From Galaxea fascicularis (Eukaryota; Cnidaria; Anthozoa; Scleractinia; Euphylliidae): a stretch of 64,000 bases of DNA. Positions within the stretch are counted from its first letter, which is position 1; each line of letters starts with the position of its first letter. The notes below the pieces were generated by a model. The model made no database searches. It worked only from the letters and a program-made list of their open reading frames with translations, and was not told the DNA's origin. Made by a program: the position numbers and the translations under genes. Shown here piece after piece: positions 25,759 through 39,800 of this stretch. The stretch is from contig OX419335.1 of NCBI GenBank assembly GCA_948470475.1, forward strand, positions 36,594,297 through 36,658,296, written 5' to 3'.

Positions 25759-26381
25759 TTAAAGTCAAACTTCGATTATCCGAAGTTGTTGGGAGACCTA
25801 AAAAACAGTCCGGATAACGGCAAATATGAATATTAATGACGCTTCCGAAGGCTTCCCGAGCAAACACGAGTGAATTAATTAACGCAAAAGCTATGATTAT
25901 GCAAAAAAGACCACGGTGTCGCTTTTTCATTGGTTTTGATAAATACTTGAAATGCACAAGAAGTTCGTGCGACAAAATTTTACCTTTTCATAAATATGAC
26001 GCGTATTGTTGGTTTTAGTCGTTGCACTTCGTGCATATTCTTTACATAAATGCATACTGACGCACTATCCTGTTCCCTGCGATCTTAAAGGCTGTTCTTA
26101 CACAGGATACCCAGCCCTTGAATGGAAGGATGGTGCATCCACGACAAAATACGAAGCATGAAGTTGCTCGCATTATCACTACTTCCGTGCCAAGGTGAGA
26201 TGCTCGATGGGAATACGAAAATAATTAATTTAGATTTAATAGGGGCACTACGAATAAGGTCTTGGAAAATAAGCTTAATGAATTTTCAGTGGAAAACGCG
26301 TACGAACGTTATCGGCGTAATAACTAAAACAGGATCAATTAGCCGAGACTGTGGTATGCTAAAACAAATGTACGAAGTGTT

Positions 26382-29300
26382 CTACTCTGCCTTAGGATTA
26401 ATGTTAATGTTCTGGTGGAATACATTTTCCGGATCATACTTGAGTTTCAACTGTTTCAGTCTCTCGTGTACTTTATCAGCCTCAGGGCCTTGTGGGAAGA
26501 TTCCATATTTGGAGAGTTTCTGATCAATGGAGTCGGCCCAAGTTTTTATCACGTCATATAAGTTCGTGTCGTGTGTCGCACCCACGCAACCAACCCAATA
26601 TCTATTGAGGAAACAAAAACATGCACTAAATGAAAAAAGGAACCAAAAGAGACTGCAAGCAGTCTCTTTCTTCACCCAAGTTCTGCAGTAATTCAATTGC
26701 CTATAAATGAGATTGATAAGCCAAAGTTCTACTTGATGGTCGAGCTCAGAAAAAACGGCGTAAGGATAGGGATACACGGTAACTACTTGGTGTAGGCACC
26801 CATATAGTGGTCCGGGCCATATACTGGTCCGGGCGGTTACTTACACATCCATACCCATACTTATACACTCACCCAAAGATCGGTCTTCACCTACCTTGCG
26901 ATCAGCTTCAAGTTAAAGTTCTCACTTTCAAGGCTTCACTTGTCCAGCTATAAATTAAGACACTTATCCCTCTCGCACATGGACACATTAATAGGGACCT
27001 CACCACTCTGTCTACCTTCCAACTCAGAGGCACTCAGACGACAACAAATGTCACTTGAGTTCACTTGTTGGTTCTCGTCCTTGCTTCGAGAGATTTTTCT
27101 CTGGGTACTCCGGTTTTCCCTCTCAAACCAACATTTCCAAATTGCAATTTGATCTCAATATGGTCCCCAGTTAGCACTAGTGATTAGGATTAATCTGTTA
27201 TTATTTTGTTCTTTAAAGGTTAGGTTAGGAAGTAATCCGTCTTGTATGGGGTACTCCAACCCTTTCACAGATTACTCTTATGGCTCGCTGATTTCTTTAC
27301 TATTTGCATCATTAAGTTGTAATAAAATATTAGTAATATTTATTATTTATTTTTAAAAGAGATACATGTATACTTACTCAGCCGCCTTGAATGCGAATGG
27401 ATTGTCCTCGTCTGTCATTTCGCATAATTTTCCCCCGAGGCTTGTGATATAAATGTTGCTGTATGTCATGGCACGTGGATCAGGAGCTTGCTTTACTCCC
27501 TCAAAGATGATGTCAATAGCCTCATCTGTGAGCTCTGAAAATATTATCATCGACAATCAGAAAAAAAACGCCACTAACAACATTAATGTGATGATAATGA
27601 TGACAATAATGGTGGCAATTTTCTTGAAGCACTGACTTGAGGCAACCAGTTTATCAAAAGAGAAAACAACAGTCTAAACATTCAGCACATCAGCAACAAC
27701 ATGTATCAAGAAAGGCGCATGTTTCAGCAAAACACGGTCGTATTTGATTTTGTCAAACAAGGTGTTCGTTTCAAACAAATTTCACATCTGGTTCAATAAT
27801 CTATGCGGTGTTACTGAGTGGTGCAACAAACAAAAAAGATGATAATGAAGCTCAATCCGTTGTTCCATTCTTTCTGTGACTAATCTCACTTATCAAACAA
27901 CTCAAATATCAATGTCAGTAGCATCTGGGCAACTGCGCACCTACTGCTTCCCTCACCCAAAATTAACACTAACTCATTAACTTATTAACCCTTGTTGGGT
28001 TAGGGGAGGGGTAGGTGCACAGTTGCCCAGATACTGACATTAATCCAGCGCACCTACCCCTCCCCTAACCCAACATTAACACTAACTTCTTAACTTATTA
28101 TAACTTGTTGGGCTAGGGGAGGGGTAGGTGCACAGTTGCCCAGAGACTGATATTAATCTAACACACCTACCCCTCCCTAACCCAACATTAACACTAACTT
28201 ATTAATTAAATTTTATATTTATAACTTGTTGGGTTAGGGGAGGGGTAGGTGCACAGTTGCCCAGAGACTGATATTAATCTAATGCACCTACCCCTCCCTA
28301 ACCCAACATTAACACTAACTCATTAACTTATTAACTCTTGTTGGGTTAGGGGAGGGATAGCACACAGTTGCCCAGATACTGCCATTGATCCCGACTTCCT
28401 GTCAGATTTTGGTCTCATGCATTTCCCCTGATGAGAACACCTGTCCTAATGATTAATGAAACACATTCCCTTGTGATAGATTAAACTTGTTTTGGGTTAC
28501 TCTTACAAAATTGTACCTTTCACGAAATTCCCTAAAGGCGTATAGTATAAACGCCCTCTAGGGACCATCCAGTCACCACTTTTCTGGAACTGATCAAACG
28601 GTATCGCTTTGACTTTGTTTTCAAGTGGTTTTGTTAGGTGTGTTAGCTCCATCAGCAATGAGCCGCCCTCTCTTGGAGGACCAATGAACAGGAAACGACA
28701 GATTGCTTGAGGCCTACAGAGAGCATAAGTCAATAGTCAGAGACTTTATAATGGACATTACACAAGTCACTTGACTCGGCCTGATTGCCCCTGATTCCAA
28801 CCGGACGATTCTGCTTCACCAAGTTATGATGATTATTATTCACTAGCTGCTAGCAGCTGTTGGTCGGCGTGTATTAGGAAGCCTGGTCATTCATGATTTG
28901 AATCAGGTATCAGGTTGTTTCTTTGAAGATCCTTGATCATGACAATACAGATACTGTCACTTTGCTGAATGAGAACTTACCCAATTCGTCTGAAATGCAC
29001 CATCATGTACACTGACAGCCTGTTGTCTGCTTTCTCCCGAATGAAATCCCTGATGGCTTTGAATGCTGCTGGTGCTTTAGAAATTGAGTAATGCAGATCG
29101 CCTCCAGTGATATGATCTGGAATTTCATGAAGCTGAAATGTGATGGACGTTACCACACTAAAGAAGATTGAAAGCGTATGGAGATACAAGTTAGCCCTTT
29201 ACACCCATGATGGAAATTTAAATTCTCATTTACTTCCTCTACACAATTCCCATAGAATTGTCAAAATGTCAAGCAAATTTATCTTGCGTGACCCAGTCCT

Positions 29301-30813
29301 TAGTAACCACTTTGTTTTATAGAATAAATCAGAGGAAACATAGAGAAAACAGTTGTCAAGTAAACTAAATCTAACCTCCTATGGCATAAACTGAATGATC
29401 ATTATCTTTACAAAACAGATCATTACAGGATACAGTGTGTTGTATTTGCCCTCCTTCAGGGGTGTCTCACACCCAAGCAGGTACCTAAACCCCTATATCA
29501 AATTAAAGTTTACATGCACTGTACAGAGCTGGCTATCAAACTATACCAACAACTTTGTTATAAAATGAATTGTTCAATTTTTCACAACCTCTAAATGTGA
29601 GCGTACAAATCACTTTCTCAAAACTACAAGTCAAAGCGAATTCTGTCTTTTGCTAAATTAATTTGCTCCTCAGTTTCTGGACCCAAAGCCCTTAAAACAA
29701 CGTGTCTACATTTTGCCATACTCATTTATAGTGAAAAGTTATAGCACATTTTAGAAAGTATTTAAAAAAAAGTTAAGTGATCGTACAAAAGTCGCTCTCA
29801 GAGAAAAAATAAATTTGGGGCAAACAGACAAATTCCCCTTGAGTTTTAGTTCTTTAAAGTGTCCCCTTCAAGTAAAAAATTGATTCGAACAAATAGCGCT
29901 AAGAATTTCAATCAAACAGGTAATTCTTACTTCCGGCCAAAATCTAAAACTGCCATTTCTCCGCCAATATATTTCTTTTCAATATTTTTTTTACATTAGA
30001 GATCCCATTTTGATCTTTATTTTAAATGAAAAATCAAAATTTAAAGAAAATTGCCGATCTGAACGTATACGGTAACTTTAAGAATCCCTCTGCTTTCTAG
30101 CTCTGTACATAATATTAAACAGACTTTGAAGAATGGTCAGTTCAACTTAATAGTTATCAAAAACAAAGTAATGTTCAAAGTAATTTCATACGTTACTGCT
30201 CTTCTAGACTGTATTCCATTTTTTCCTTTTCATTCCCATGATCTGAATATTAATTCTCCTTACTGTCTGCCATGCATAGTTAATAATGTTAGTTCTGAGA
30301 ATTTAGTGTTAAATCAAACAATATCCCTAATTCCCAGCTACAGCTGTATACAACTGTAAGCATATAATGATTCCCTGTGAACCAAAATGTGGAAGAAGAA
30401 TATTTTAAGTTATCACAGTCCTACCCAAAATTTGATCCATAACCTTTCATTCCCCAAAAGAGGTCTGTGTTTTCTTTTTCACTGGCTTTTATAATTTCTC
30501 CAGAGATAGTAACCAGCTCTGTAAAATTATTGAAATTATGCAGTAAACAAATGATAATAATTGCTATTATTGGAAGCCTTGGATAATGTATGTTACTCTT
30601 TATACAAAGAGATCAATTTAACAACCAGAAACATCAGAGAAATCTGAGACAGTAAGTAACGAATAATTTTTTATTGCAGGAAGAAAAAAACAGCACATAA
30701 CAGCATTACATGTACAACCCCTTACCAAACTAACAGATATGTGACATATGTACATATCAGCTCTGTAGAATATCTGTGATATATCTGTAAAAAACTATCT
30801 GTGACATATCTGT

Positions 30814-30847
<34 letters not shown>

Positions 30848-33800
30848 TCACAGATATGTGACAGATAGTGAACAATGCAGGAACATGCAGATCTGCAAGA
30901 AAATGTCTGCTGCAGATATGTTGACTGGATAATTAGTGTGAATATATTCACAGGGTTGCCTAGGGTGATCCCAGTGCTGTGAACCTATATTCACCCTAAA
31001 CTATTAATCTCACTGAGTTATGTTTATTAATATAAAGAGATCATGCAATCTTCAATCTGTCCTAAAATAGTTTGTTTATTTAAATAATTAATCAATAAAT
31101 ACTAAGAGCAGATGATATTATTTATACAAAACCTATGCACATGCTCTTGCTAACATCAACTCTTCGTGGCCATTATCAAATTGTATTATGAACAATAAAA
31201 AGCGAATAAAATTATGTACAGTGTAAGTCCTGTAATATACATATAACACACTAATCTGTTCCATCTTCTTTACCAGTACTGAAACAAAATCCTGGATGTA
31301 CAGTATAATACTTAAGTCTAATTTGAAAAAAAGTTCAATTAAAAAAGCTAAAGGGTGCGCATGATCCCTTTGGAAACACCACGACGGGCCCCACAGCACT
31401 TGTCTTGGACAGTCTTGTTAAAGATGATGCCTGCTTGTTTGCCATAGTTGTTGTCATTTAGAACAAACCCTGGAGGAGAAATATTAATACTATCAGTAAC
31501 ACTGTATATTAACAGTTGATACTAACTTAGACTGTGACTGCATGGAACACATATTTACAAATCAATGTTCTAGTTGTATAGAACATTTTGTTACCTACTA
31601 GCCTGTAATATACACACAAATTTACAGTGAACATACAAAAGTATACGAAATGCCATACTGTCCATTTTTATAATTTCAGAAACCCATAAGGGATTGATAG
31701 GTGCTAGACATACAGTAAGCAATGTAAAGAAGGTGATTGTCTTGAATTTCCCCAGCTGAAACAGTCTTCAGCTTTATAAAACACTTACACCATGCATGCA
31801 AGAAGGCATTAGTTTAATTGTTTTCGACAAAACTTAAAAAAATAAAGTTAACTTTCGTTTTTTAGTCATTCAGTTTTTGGAGAACTCTACTTAGAGACAG
31901 TTAATGAAATTGTTAAGGATGTGTTTATGATCATTAATTAGAGGGAATTACAGATCAGCAAGTCAAAGTTAAATGTAACAGTTGAAGAAACTAGGTGAGT
32001 ATTATTTTTTTAAGATATATGACAGTGTAATTCACCAATGTACATCATCATTATTTACCTCTCAATGCATTTACAATAGTGGGATTGAGCTGCTGGTAGC
32101 CCTTTTTCCCTCCACCATTCATATTGGACATGGCCATGGTTTCTTTACTAAAGAAAGTGTCCATCAGATAAGCGGTGAGCTCACCAGCAGTTTTAGTGTT
32201 GTTCAGGGCAGAGGTTTTGTTGCCCAGATACCAGAAAACACTAGTCCCTGGACAGACTTCGACCATCTAAAGAAAAATAAAAGAATCAGGTTAGTATTTT
32301 CAAGTTTGAAATGACAAGGCCAGTCTCAGTCTTTCAAGGAAATGATGTAGTTAATAAATGGTAGTTTGAAATTTCAGGCCTCAATTGTCTAGCTCTTATA
32401 GATCTTCACTTTTTAAGCATAAAATTGTTTTTCCCCCTCTTCGGGACTTTAAAGACCACTCCTGAAATGTCCAAACTTCTTTGCCTATAATAAACATGTG
32501 GCATGCAAGATACAGTTGTATGTACCTGTGACTGAAATTAACCATGACACTGAGAGCTGCAGAATAAGACATAGTTAAAGGGTAGATATCTGTACCGAAA
32601 ATATCCAGAGATGAACAACATTTTCAAACTTTTTCTTCTGAATTAGAGCTTTTATTAATATTTATCTTTCTTTCAAAACCATAATTTTCTACCTTTTGTA
32701 AGAGTATGTTTTATGAAATTTAGGGAGGTACATATCAATATCATCACAGTAATAATAAGTAAATAACTAATCTTATAGCTGTTTCATTACACTCATACCT
32801 TGTATTTCTGTGCATCACTTGGATTATAGATTCCTGGTGGTGGTCTTTCTTCATTGGAATATTCTATCAAAAGGAGAATGCTTTAGGGTTACCACAATAC
32901 TTTTCCATTACAACATCACTACGAATTTTTGTCTCATATATGCCACACAATTTATAGTATCAAACATTGAACAGTGGAACTTAAGTTTAAAGAACTTCTA
33001 TCACAGCCTATTTACATGGTACAACTTTCACATGCAAGAAAGTCATACCATGTAAATAGGCCTGGGGTGAGAATGTTGTGTGCATATAAAAGGTCTTTAG
33101 TCATGTCATGGGCCTGTCATACTTAAGCTTGTCGCGCGGCAAAGTCATACTGTGTGAATAGGCCCTTATAAAGTCCTTGATAAAATAAATTGTATCAGTT
33201 GCTACCGTAATATATACAGCTGTAAATACCCTCCAGTTGATACACCAAATATCTTGTTATAGCAAACATTTTTTCCCAATCCCTAGACCCCTTGTTATAT
33301 TGAGGTTCCACAGTACTGAGACTATACACCCAGATAAGGGAATAAAAACATGGAGATTGTATATCTCATAGTAATATGACTGTTCTATAAATAATAATTA
33401 TTTGTGTCAGATGACATTCACTGAAATATCAATTAAATAAATTCACTGTAAATAATTATTACATCTCTAAGTCTTACCTCCCTGGCTTGATTGCTCCAAG
33501 ATTCTGACTTTTTCCTTCAATGCAGTGTACTTAACATGAAGCTGGCGGTATTCTTCCTGCCAGTCCACATTTTCTGCAATGATACTGGGTGTCTGAACGT
33601 GGTGTGCAGCTGAAGACAATACGGGAGCAAGATGCCCAGGTGGTGTATGAGCTGAATTTCCAGGAGGTGAAGGTGTATAAAAAGTGTTGACAGAAGATGA
33701 CACACTATTATGTCTGGCAGCAGGTGATGGTGTATGGCGGAGGTCAATAGACAATAGCATACGATCAGGGCTTGCAGGAGGTGATGGTCTGTGACGAGTC

Positions 33801-36800
33801 ATGTCAGATGATGACAGGTTGTCAGGGCTGGCAGGAGGCGATGGTGTTTCGCATGGGAAGACAGGTGCTGACAAAACCCCAGGGCTGCTCAGTGATGAAG
33901 CAGAATGATGAGGCTGTACAGGAAATGATTTATGACCAGAGTTGGAGGAGTGAGTCTCTGTGTGATGAGGACCAGCAGAGTTTGGTGGTGTCTGACGAGG
34001 ATTAACAAAAGCTGAAAGATTGGTAAGAGGTGTTGGTCGTGGGCGAGGGTTGACATTTAATGATGAAGAATTACCAAGGCTGGTGGATGGTAACTGCCTC
34101 GGTTGTGCACTGACAACAGTTGAAGAACGCTTATGACCAGGTTTTGTAGAAGTATTCAATAGTGTACATCCAGGGCTTGGCATACCTGATGATGCAGCTA
34201 GTGAACGTGTTAATTGTGCAAGGCTCTGCTGTAATGGTGCACAACCTTTGCTAGGATGTTTCCTTGCAACGCTTAATTGTTCTTCACCTTCACTTTCACT
34301 GCTGGTACTTTCATCTAGGACTGTGGGTTGATATTCATCATCACTATCAGATGCCTCCTCAACAATGCTGAAGTTTGGATGCTGCCTTTGAAGCGTCACC
34401 AATTGTTCTTTTCTTTGTTGCTGCTTAGCATCTCTCTTCTTCTTTTCTTCTTCTTTCTTCCTCCTCTTCGCTTCTCGTTCTTGTTCTTTTCTGTTTTTGT
34501 CATCGTTGTCTTCTTTTGTTCCTTTGTCTAGCTGTTTTTTTCTCTTGGGCTCATTCTCATCTTCTGTTCCTTTCTCTAGTTGCTTTTTTTTCTGGGGAGG
34601 TTTACATGTATTTCCTTGCTTCTGTTTGCCAGGCATCTTCTTGGCTCTCTTTGGGTCTGGTTCAACTTGGTTGTCTTTGCTTCTTTTCTTCTGGTTCATA
34701 AGTTTCATTAAATTCTCATAGGATTCTGAAAAAAAGTAATGTAGTCAAATTTAAGAATGATAATTATATCTTAATGTAGGTAACCTTTCACTTATTGGGT
34801 TATTACATGCAGCCCAACTAAGCAAGACGAAATAAAGGTATGGAACCTTGATTTAACAAACCCTATTTAACAAAGTCCTTGTTAAAACATACAATATTTT
34901 TTTCATCCCACCTAAAGTTACAGAAAAATATATCGAACACATCCTTGAGATAACGAGCCTCAATTCAATGAAATCCTTGATTAAACAAACATTTATATAC
35001 TTCAAAACCAACAGGAGGTGGGGGGCTCCCAAAAAGTTGAACTGCTAGTGAGGGGGGCTACTAAAATTTCAAGCTTCGAGTTTCAATATCTTCGCCCCCC
35101 CTTTTTGTCATATCATGACCTTTCCCTAACAGACATAAAACTTACCTCCAAAAGCAAGAATTATAGCTGGAAACCAGCCTTTGGTCTGTGTATCTTCCCA
35201 ATATGCTTCACATGGCAATCCTGCTTCCACGTCCTCATCTTGTATTTTAATTTTGTCTCTGCTAAGGACTCTTCTTACGCCATCCTCTACGAATTTGATC
35301 AGGTAGAAATCTAAAGAAAAGATGACATTTTGCGTGAGTCCTTGAGAACATTGTAGTCATAAGCCACCACTTTATTCTCAAGTTGTGGCGGTATCGAGTC
35401 AGTTTGATCGAAGGTCAGTTCGATTGAAGCAAAGTTAACAATAATAAAAATCTGAGACTCAACACATATATGAATAATTCTTCCCTCTTTTATCCACTGC
35501 CAAGGTAAATATTTTTAAACAGATTTGATAAATAGTAAGTTCAATACACTTAAGTAATCTTGGCTTCAATCGAATCAACTTTTATCAATCGAAATGACCT
35601 TCGAAACAATCTTCGATCGAACTGAGTCGCAACCAGCACATCTAAACAACCAGCTTATTTTTTGGATCGAGGAAGGATAGCTTACCATTGTCGTCTTGAA
35701 AGCGTGTTGGAGCTTTAGTAACTCGTGATGTTTTGCCAACCATTTTCAAAATTGTTTAAAGCTGAAAAGTTCAGGTCAACGGACAGCTGAAATTCACAGA
35801 TCCCCAGTGATAAATGTGCTTGCTACACGTGAAAACGACGCCAAGGCATTCAAGTCAAAAATGCCGCTTGCCGGCAAGCTGTGAAATTTTTTCGCCCAGC
35901 CAATCACATCCATTTGTTTCTCTCAGTCCCACTCTCTGCTCGGTCGTGCTTCCATTTTGTCAACACAACGAAACGTGGCTCGAAACGGCAGGGCAGAAAC
36001 AGCCATGATTTCTGGAAGAAAACGAAAGCGATACAATACTTTTCGTGCTTCTCACAATCCTGTTCCACCAAAACGTAGTTTAAGGCGTCATTTGAAAGTA
36101 ATTTCAAGTGTAATTCCTCCTCACAATGATATCAGCTATGGAGGTCTACCGACTGAAATACGTCCCATTCAGCTGGAGTACGTGGACATGTGCTTGTCTT
36201 CCGAACGAAATGACGAACTTCTTTACGAGATGCATGAGGATGGTGAGAGTCTGAGCTCTGTGGAGGACGAAAATAATATTAACACTGAGAAAGCTGATGA
36301 AATCGAAGAGACTTACTCGAATTTACAGGAGTCTAATGAGATCGTTTGCAGCTACATCTCTTCTGATTTCGAAACACACAGTGAAACACATGAAGTGCAT
36401 CAAGATGACAGCTTATTTTCTATGAATGAAAGTGAAAGTGCAGGAGAAGATGAAGATCCCCCTGTTTATCCAACTTGTCCTCTTCGGCTTTCTGAGAGTG
36501 TATTGCTTATCATGACATTGGCAATTCGACATAAGCTCACAGGAGATGCTTTGGCCGATGTGATCAAACTGATTGATTTGCACTGTATTCCGGGTCCTCA
36601 TAGTCACTCGATAAAGACCTTGAGGGAATTGAAATCTTACTTTGCAGATTCTAAAGAATCCTTAGACCTGTTCTACTACTGCAACTGTTGTTATTGTTTG
36701 CTTCCTACTGAACACACTCCTGTCTGTCCAATATGCGATACAGACCAAGGATCACCTGCAGCAAAGAGCTACTTCGTGGTCTTGCCGATCGAACATCAGC

Positions 36801-39800
36801 TCTCGAAGTTTTTGTCGCGTGAGTTACTTTTCTTTGCTTGATGTTTTGATTATCCTAAGAGTTATGAGTATGAGGTAGAGTATTTTTCAAGCCATTGACT
36901 GCATGTACACATGAAAGGAAATTGTGGCTGTGAAACACAGTTTAATAAAAAACAATTTAATATGAGGTGTTTAAATCAAGACTTTTTGAAAGATGTTTTA
37001 GATTGATGAGTCACTTAGCCAGTGCATTGTGGTAGACATATTAGATATATATTTTTTGGACAACTGTGTATTCAGGGTGGGGTTGTAGGAGGCAAAGCAC
37101 AGATTGGCTTCTCGTAAAGATAATATACTTGAGTGCTTAATTTCTTATGTTACAGGTGAAGGATTCTATGAGGACCTATTATATCGTTTCATGAGGCCAA
37201 TGACTGCTGACTGCATCAGTGATGTTTATGATGGATTTCAGTACCAAAAATTGTTCCATAATGGAGGCGTGTTGTCAGATCAGAACAATTTGTCACTGAA
37301 AGTCAATACTGATGGGGTGCCTATTTTCAAGTCATCTGGATACTCAATGTGGCCCATCTACTTTGAAATAAATGAATTACCACCCAGGATAAGGTTGGTA
37401 GAGAAGAATGACAAAACAACAGTGGTGTTTTAAAACTTAACTGTTTTTATATGATTGCTGTTCATTTTATTTTTATTATGAATTCTGAAATAACTATATT
37501 AAGACTTTTGTATTTATGTTAGGAGGCAAGTTAACAACTTGGTAATGGGAGGTCTGTGGTTTGGAGAGCACAAACCAGTAATGCAAACATTCCTTAAACC
37601 ATTCCAAGAAGCTCTTTCAAGGCTTGAAATTAAAGGTATATCCTGTATATGATATTTGAAGTTGATTAGCACTGGGGGTATAATAAACAATTATTGGATG
37701 AGGTTTTTGTGATATCCAGAATAATCAAGGTCGAGGTAAGTAGACCTTGATTATTCTGGATATCACAAGAACCGAATCTAATGATTGTTTTTTTATGTAC
37801 ATTGAACAAAAAGAAATGGAAGTAGTGTTTATGCTTCTTCACTGACGGGAAGCAACACAAAACGCATGAACTTGACATGATTATTGTATAATCTGCAGTT
37901 ATGATGTCACAGGCACTGATTTTTAAAATTCACTGTATGCTTTCGGCCAATCAGAAAAGAGTTAGAGAGTTCAATGTACAATAATTACAATAATTACATG
38001 TATACCCTTAACAGACAGCATATTGACAGGCACACATTTATTCATGTTGTGATATGGTTTCATTGTATACTGATTATTTTACACAGGAACAACATTTCAG
38101 CTTCCTAACAAGAGAATCATAACTTCAAAGGTCTATCTAATTAGTGGTGTCTTTGACTTACCGGCTAAAAGCTTAGTGCTGGAGGAGATACAGTACAATG
38201 GGTTCTGTGGATGTTCCTACTGTGTTGAAGCAGGAAAATCAGTAAAGACCAAAGAGGATGGACGGGGTCAAGTTCATGTGTACCCATTTCATGACGAGTC
38301 AGTAACAGGCCATACTGAACTGCGTACCCACAAAGGTACCATAGCAAATGGAATGAAGTCTCTAGAGGACCCACATGGAAAACCAGTAAGTATTTTATTG
38401 CACCTTTTTGTTTGAGGCATGCATGGGCAGTTGTTATGGGTTAGCACTTAGATGGTAAGAGTTACATCTGTTCTTGTGATTCTTTGATAGGTATTTGGAG
38501 TAAAAGGTGTTTGCCAGTTTGCCACTCTCAAGTACTTTGATGTGGTTGATGGAATAGCAGTGGATTACATGCATGGAATTTTACTTGGAGTGACCAAACA
38601 GCTCCTGAACCTATGGCTGGACCCTCGATTCAGTGGTGAGGACTGGTACTGTGGAACTCGTGTGAGTTTAATTGATGAAAGGTTAATGAGCATCAAGCCA
38701 CCAAACATCATAACTAGAGTTCCAAGATCCCTTGGACACCATAGGAAATACTGGAAAGGTATATTTTTTTAACATTGTTGCTTTTTAGACAAGTTTTTAA
38801 CTCATCATAATCAGCGCTTAATGGGTTTTTGGATTTTTTATTACTATGATTTTCATCACTTTAGTTTGTATTTAAATGGATCAATGCAATATGTCTTTTG
38901 TAATTATGTCTTTCTAGCTTCAGAACTCCGTGCTTGGCTGTTTCACTATAGCCTTCCATGTCTTAGGGGAATCCTGCCAGAGAGATACCTTCACCACTAC
39001 TTGCTTCTGGTAAATGCAGTCTGGCTTGTAAACCAAGAGTCAATTACAAAGGAGGACCTTGCCTGCAGTAATTTCTGCTTCCTCAAGTTTGTTCTTTACT
39101 TTGATGGCCTCTATGGTGAGCTGATAAATAAATTTATTACATGGCTAGCTCCACAAGCGGGCAAGATGACCCAAATCGTGCGCTCGCTCCTGAGCAGGCA
39201 AGATGGAGCCATCTTGCCCGCTCAGGACTACCCGCTGTATCCCGCAAGAAAAATTTCCCGGAAAGCCATATAATGAATCCTTTATTGACCAAGTTTGTTC
39301 AGTCAAGATGGCTGGGTATTGGCCTCGTTCATAATCTATAGAAAAGTGATGCCTTAGTTAATGCTGACAAGTAAATTAAAGAAAAGGAAATTAATTAGAC
39401 ATTTACCTGTAACTATAACTATTTATCTGTTGTTGCAGGTGAGCGTCATATGCTTATTAATGTGCACAATTTGCTACATGTGCAACGATCAGTGCTGCAG
39501 CTTGGTCCTCTGTGGGCAAATTCATCGTTTGAATTTGAGGATGCTAATGGAGACTTGAAGTCCTTGTTTCATGGTTCCCAGAACATTGATATGCAGGTAA
39601 CAACAGCCCACACACTTTTCCCATACATAAAACAGGAAGAAAAATGTCAGATGTTTTTGTTCAATGTTAATTTTACATTACAGTTGCAAGGCACATGTAG
39701 CTACAGGTATGTTCACAATTATAACAATTTAATCAGTGACTTTCAAATTTCAATTAAGAATATAATTATGTCAGTTCATCACCATTTTTCAGATTGTGTC

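Noticed and set aside
25469..25975. 168-codon open frame on the minus strand
   Set aside because: It lies mostly in the GATCG-palindrome MITE, where repetition keeps several frames open on both strands; no family resemblance.
26122..26523. 133-codon open frame on the plus strand
   Set aside because: It overlaps the last exon of the oxidoreductase on the other strand, whose family match is clear; a shadow frame.
35957..36004. Upstream extension of the transposase to a TTG start
   Set aside because: The open frame extends, but there is no ATG before 36005; a TTG start is not expected in an animal gene.
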